DNA from: Myxococcales bacterium
GTDB taxonomy: Bacteria > Desulfobacterota_B > Binatia > UBA1149 > SPBQ01
Assembly: GCA_004525875.1 (NCBI GenBank)
Contig: SPBQ01000088.1
Location: forward strand, 1-8,119
DNA: 8,119 nucleotides
Reading direction: 5' to 3'
Part shown: positions 6,566-8,119 of the stretch, piece by piece
Position numbering within the stretch: position 1 is the first letter of the stretch
How the letters are laid out: each line of letters starts with the position of its first letter
The notes under the pieces: generated by a model
Told to the model about the DNA's origin: nothing
What the model saw: the letters and a program-made list of their open reading frames with translations, nothing else
The model's database searches: none
Program-made: the position numbers and the translations under genes

Positions 6566-7459
6566 ATGGACGAGCTGATCGCCAAGGCGAAGGTCCTGCT
6601 CGAAGCGCTTCCGTACATACGGCGCTTCGCGGGCCGTACCGTCGTCATCAAGTACGGCGGGAACGCGATGATCGACGACGAGCTGAAGCTGAGCTTCGCT
6701 CACGACATCGTCCTGTTGAACTCGCTCGGCCTGCACCCGGTGATCGTCCACGGCGGCGGACCGCAGATCGGCGACATGCTCCGCCGCCTCGGCATAGAGA
6801 CCCAGTTCATCCGCGGCCAGCGAGTGACCGACGACGCGACCATGGAGGTCGTCGAGATGGTCCTCGGCGGTCCCGTCAACAAGGAAATCGTCACCAACAT
6901 CGAGCGACACGGCGGCACTGCCGTCGGCATCAGCGGCAAGGACGGGAACCTGCTTATCGCCAGCAAGCTCGAGATCGCTGAAGGGGATCTCGGCCGCGTG
7001 GGCAAGGTGGAGGAGGTCAACCCGCAGGTGATCGAGCGGCTGCGCGAGAGCGGCTTCATCCCCGTGATCGCGCCGATCGGCGTCGACGCCGACGGCAACG
7101 GCTTCAACATCAACGCCGATCTCGCCGCCTCGAAGATCGCCCAGGCGCTCAAGGCCGACAAGCTGATGTTGCTCACCGACGTGGAGGGCATCCTCGATAC
7201 CGACGGCAACCTACGATCGGTAGTCACGGCCCGGCAAGCAAGGAGCGAGATCGGCAAGGGCATCATCGAGGGCGGCATGGTCCCCAAGGTGGAGTGCGCG
7301 ATCGACGCACTCACCGGTGGCGTCGGCCAGGTCCACATCATCGATGGGCGGGTGAGTCACGCCGTGCTGCTCGAGATCTTCACGCGAACCGGCATCGGCA
7401 CCGAGGTCGTCCACAAGAAAGCGGATGCCGGCTCGGTCGAGGGCGAGCCCGATGGCTGA
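6566..7459 (+). CDS. argB: N-acetylglutamate kinase (acetylglutamate kinase), arginine-sensitive type
   Basis: The 297-residue protein phosphorylates N-acetyl-L-glutamate with ATP, the second step of arginine synthesis, in the cytoplasm. The amino-acid-kinase fold is complete: Lys29 in KYGGNAM, HGGGPQI (62-68) for substrate binding, [12 protein letters not shown] (181-192), LLTDVEGI (202-209), and [10 protein letters not shown] with Lys241. Two features mark the hexameric, arginine-inhibited class: an N-terminal helix before the kinase core (residues 1-22, with [11 protein letters not shown]), and the C-terminal [16 protein letters not shown] followed by TGIGTEV. Feedback inhibition by arginine is thus expected from known relatives, not shown here. 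The gene overlaps argD by eight bases. Confidence 0.96.
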   Translation: MDELIAKAKVLLEALPYIRRFAGRTVVIKYGGNAMIDDELKLSFAHDIVLLNSLGLHPVIVHGGGPQIGDMLRRLGIETQFIRGQRVTDDATMEVVEMVLGGPVNKEIVTNIERHGGTAVGISGKDGNLLIASKLEIAEGDLGRVGKVEEVNPQVIERLRESGFIPVIAPIGVDADGNGFNINADLAASKIAQALKADKLMLLTDVEGILDTDGNLRSVVTARQARSEIGKGIIEGGMVPKVECAIDALTGGVGQVHIIDGRVSHAVLLEIFTRTGIGTEVVHKKADAGSVEGEPDG

Positions 7460-8119
7460 GAAGTCGAACATCATCGAGGTCACCGACCGGTACACCGTGG
7501 GCAACTACGCGCGCATGCCTGTGGCCTTCGTTCGTGGAGAGGGCCGCAGGCTCCACGACGACGGTGGCAAGATCTATCTCGACATGTTCAGCGGGCTGGG
7601 CGTCAGCTGTCTCGGACACGGTCACGCCGGGCTGGCGCGCGCGATCGCCGAGCAAGCCGCGACGCTGCTGCACACCTCGAACATCTTCTACAACGAGCCG
7701 TCGGCCCGCCTAGCCGAGGAGCTGGCCACGCGAACGTTCGCCGACCGGGTGTTCTTCTGCAACAGCGGCACGGAGGCGAACGAGGCGGCCATCAAGATGG
7801 CCCGCCGACACCACCCCGACCGGTACGAGATCGTTACGGTCGACGGCTCCTTCCACGGACGAACGCTGGGAGCGCTGGCGGCGACCGGCCAGCCGAATTT
7901 GCAGGAAGGCTTCGGGCCCATGCCGGAGGGGTTCATCCACGTCGAGCGGTGCAGCGCCGAGGCGATCGGTGAGGTCGTCGGCCCCAAGACCGCCGCCGTC
8001 CTCATCGAGCCGATCATCGGCGAGGGCGGAGTCATCGTGCCGCCGGCCGGTTATCTCGAGGCGGTGCGCGCGATCTGCGACGGTAGCGGCGCGCTGCTCG
8101 TCTTCGACGAGGTCCAGTG
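7452..8119 (+). CDS. argD: Acetylornithine aminotransferase (N-terminal part; continues beyond window)
   Basis: From ATG at 7452, 222 codons run to the right edge with no stop, about 55% of a usual ArgD. This PLP enzyme exchanges the amino group of glutamate for N-acetylglutamate semialdehyde, giving N-acetylornithine; some versions also serve lysine synthesis. Visible motifs are [13 protein letters not shown] (46-58), the phosphate-binding [15 protein letters not shown] (104-118), the [15 protein letters not shown] cofactor-stacking segment (133-147), [10 protein letters not shown] (185-194) and LLVFDEVQ, whose Asp219 contacts the pyridine ring. The Schiff-base lysine lies further on, outside the window. 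The start overlaps argB by eight bases, with GAGGG at 7439-7443 as a probable ribosome-binding site. Its position directly after argB favours ArgD over other class-III aminotransferases. Confidence 0.93.
   Translation, partial: MAEKSNIIEVTDRYTVGNYARMPVAFVRGEGRRLHDDGGKIYLDMFSGLGVSCLGHGHAGLARAIAEQAATLLHTSNIFYNEPSARLAEELATRTFADRVFFCNSGTEANEAAIKMARRHHPDRYEIVTVDGSFHGRTLGALAATGQPNLQEGFGPMPEGFIHVERCSAEAIGEVVGPKTAAVLIEPIIGEGGVIVPPAGYLEAVRAICDGSGALLVFDEVQ

Overview
The window is GC-rich bacterial chromosome (roughly two-thirds G+C by eye) carrying ordinary, densely packed genes on both strands. The block xerC-hslV-hslU-argB-argD, together with AsmA-like and lipoprotein genes, suggests a Gram-negative organism of the broad deltaproteobacterial type (Desulfobacterota, Myxococcota, Binatota or similar). 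This placement is inferred from gene order and composition, not from a search. I see no rRNA, tRNA, insertion sequence, CRISPR array or phage gene.

Layout. (1) Bases 1-1082, minus strand: the N-terminal 360 residues of an AsmA-like membrane-anchored protein, running off the left edge. (2) 1172-1960, plus strand: a crotonase-superfamily (enoyl-CoA hydratase-like) protein, divergent from the AsmA-like gene across an 89-base gap that holds a plausible sigma70-type promoter facing the AsmA-like gene. (3) 3488 down to 1947, minus strand: a compact three-gene operon of an alpha/beta hydrolase, a 98-residue cysteine-rich zinc-ribbon protein and a small exported lipoprotein. Its last gene overlaps the end of the crotonase gene tail to tail. 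(4) 3517-8119, plus strand: xerC, hslV, hslU, argB and the start of argD. These genes are tightly spaced or overlap, except for about 50 bases before the most homologous hslV start and a 69-base gap before argB.

The plus-strand block combines a chromosome-dimer-resolution recombinase, the two subunits of the HslUV (ClpYQ) protease and two consecutive arginine-biosynthesis enzymes. ArgB carries the N-terminal helix and C-terminal motif typical of arginine-feedback-inhibited kinases.

The most unusual feature is in the small lipoprotein gene (2390-1947, minus). A signal peptide ends in Leu-Ala-Gly, and the next codon, where the lipobox cysteine must be, is an in-frame TGA. A well-formed NTF2-like domain continues in the same frame. 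TGA is the normal stop elsewhere here (seven of the eight annotated genes whose 3' end is visible). Directly downstream of this TGA is a strong hairpin whose apical loop starts with G, 18 bases after the TGA, resembling a bacterial SECIS element. The gene may therefore encode a selenocysteine at the lipidation site. A point-mutated pseudogene or a sequencing error at one base is the main alternative.
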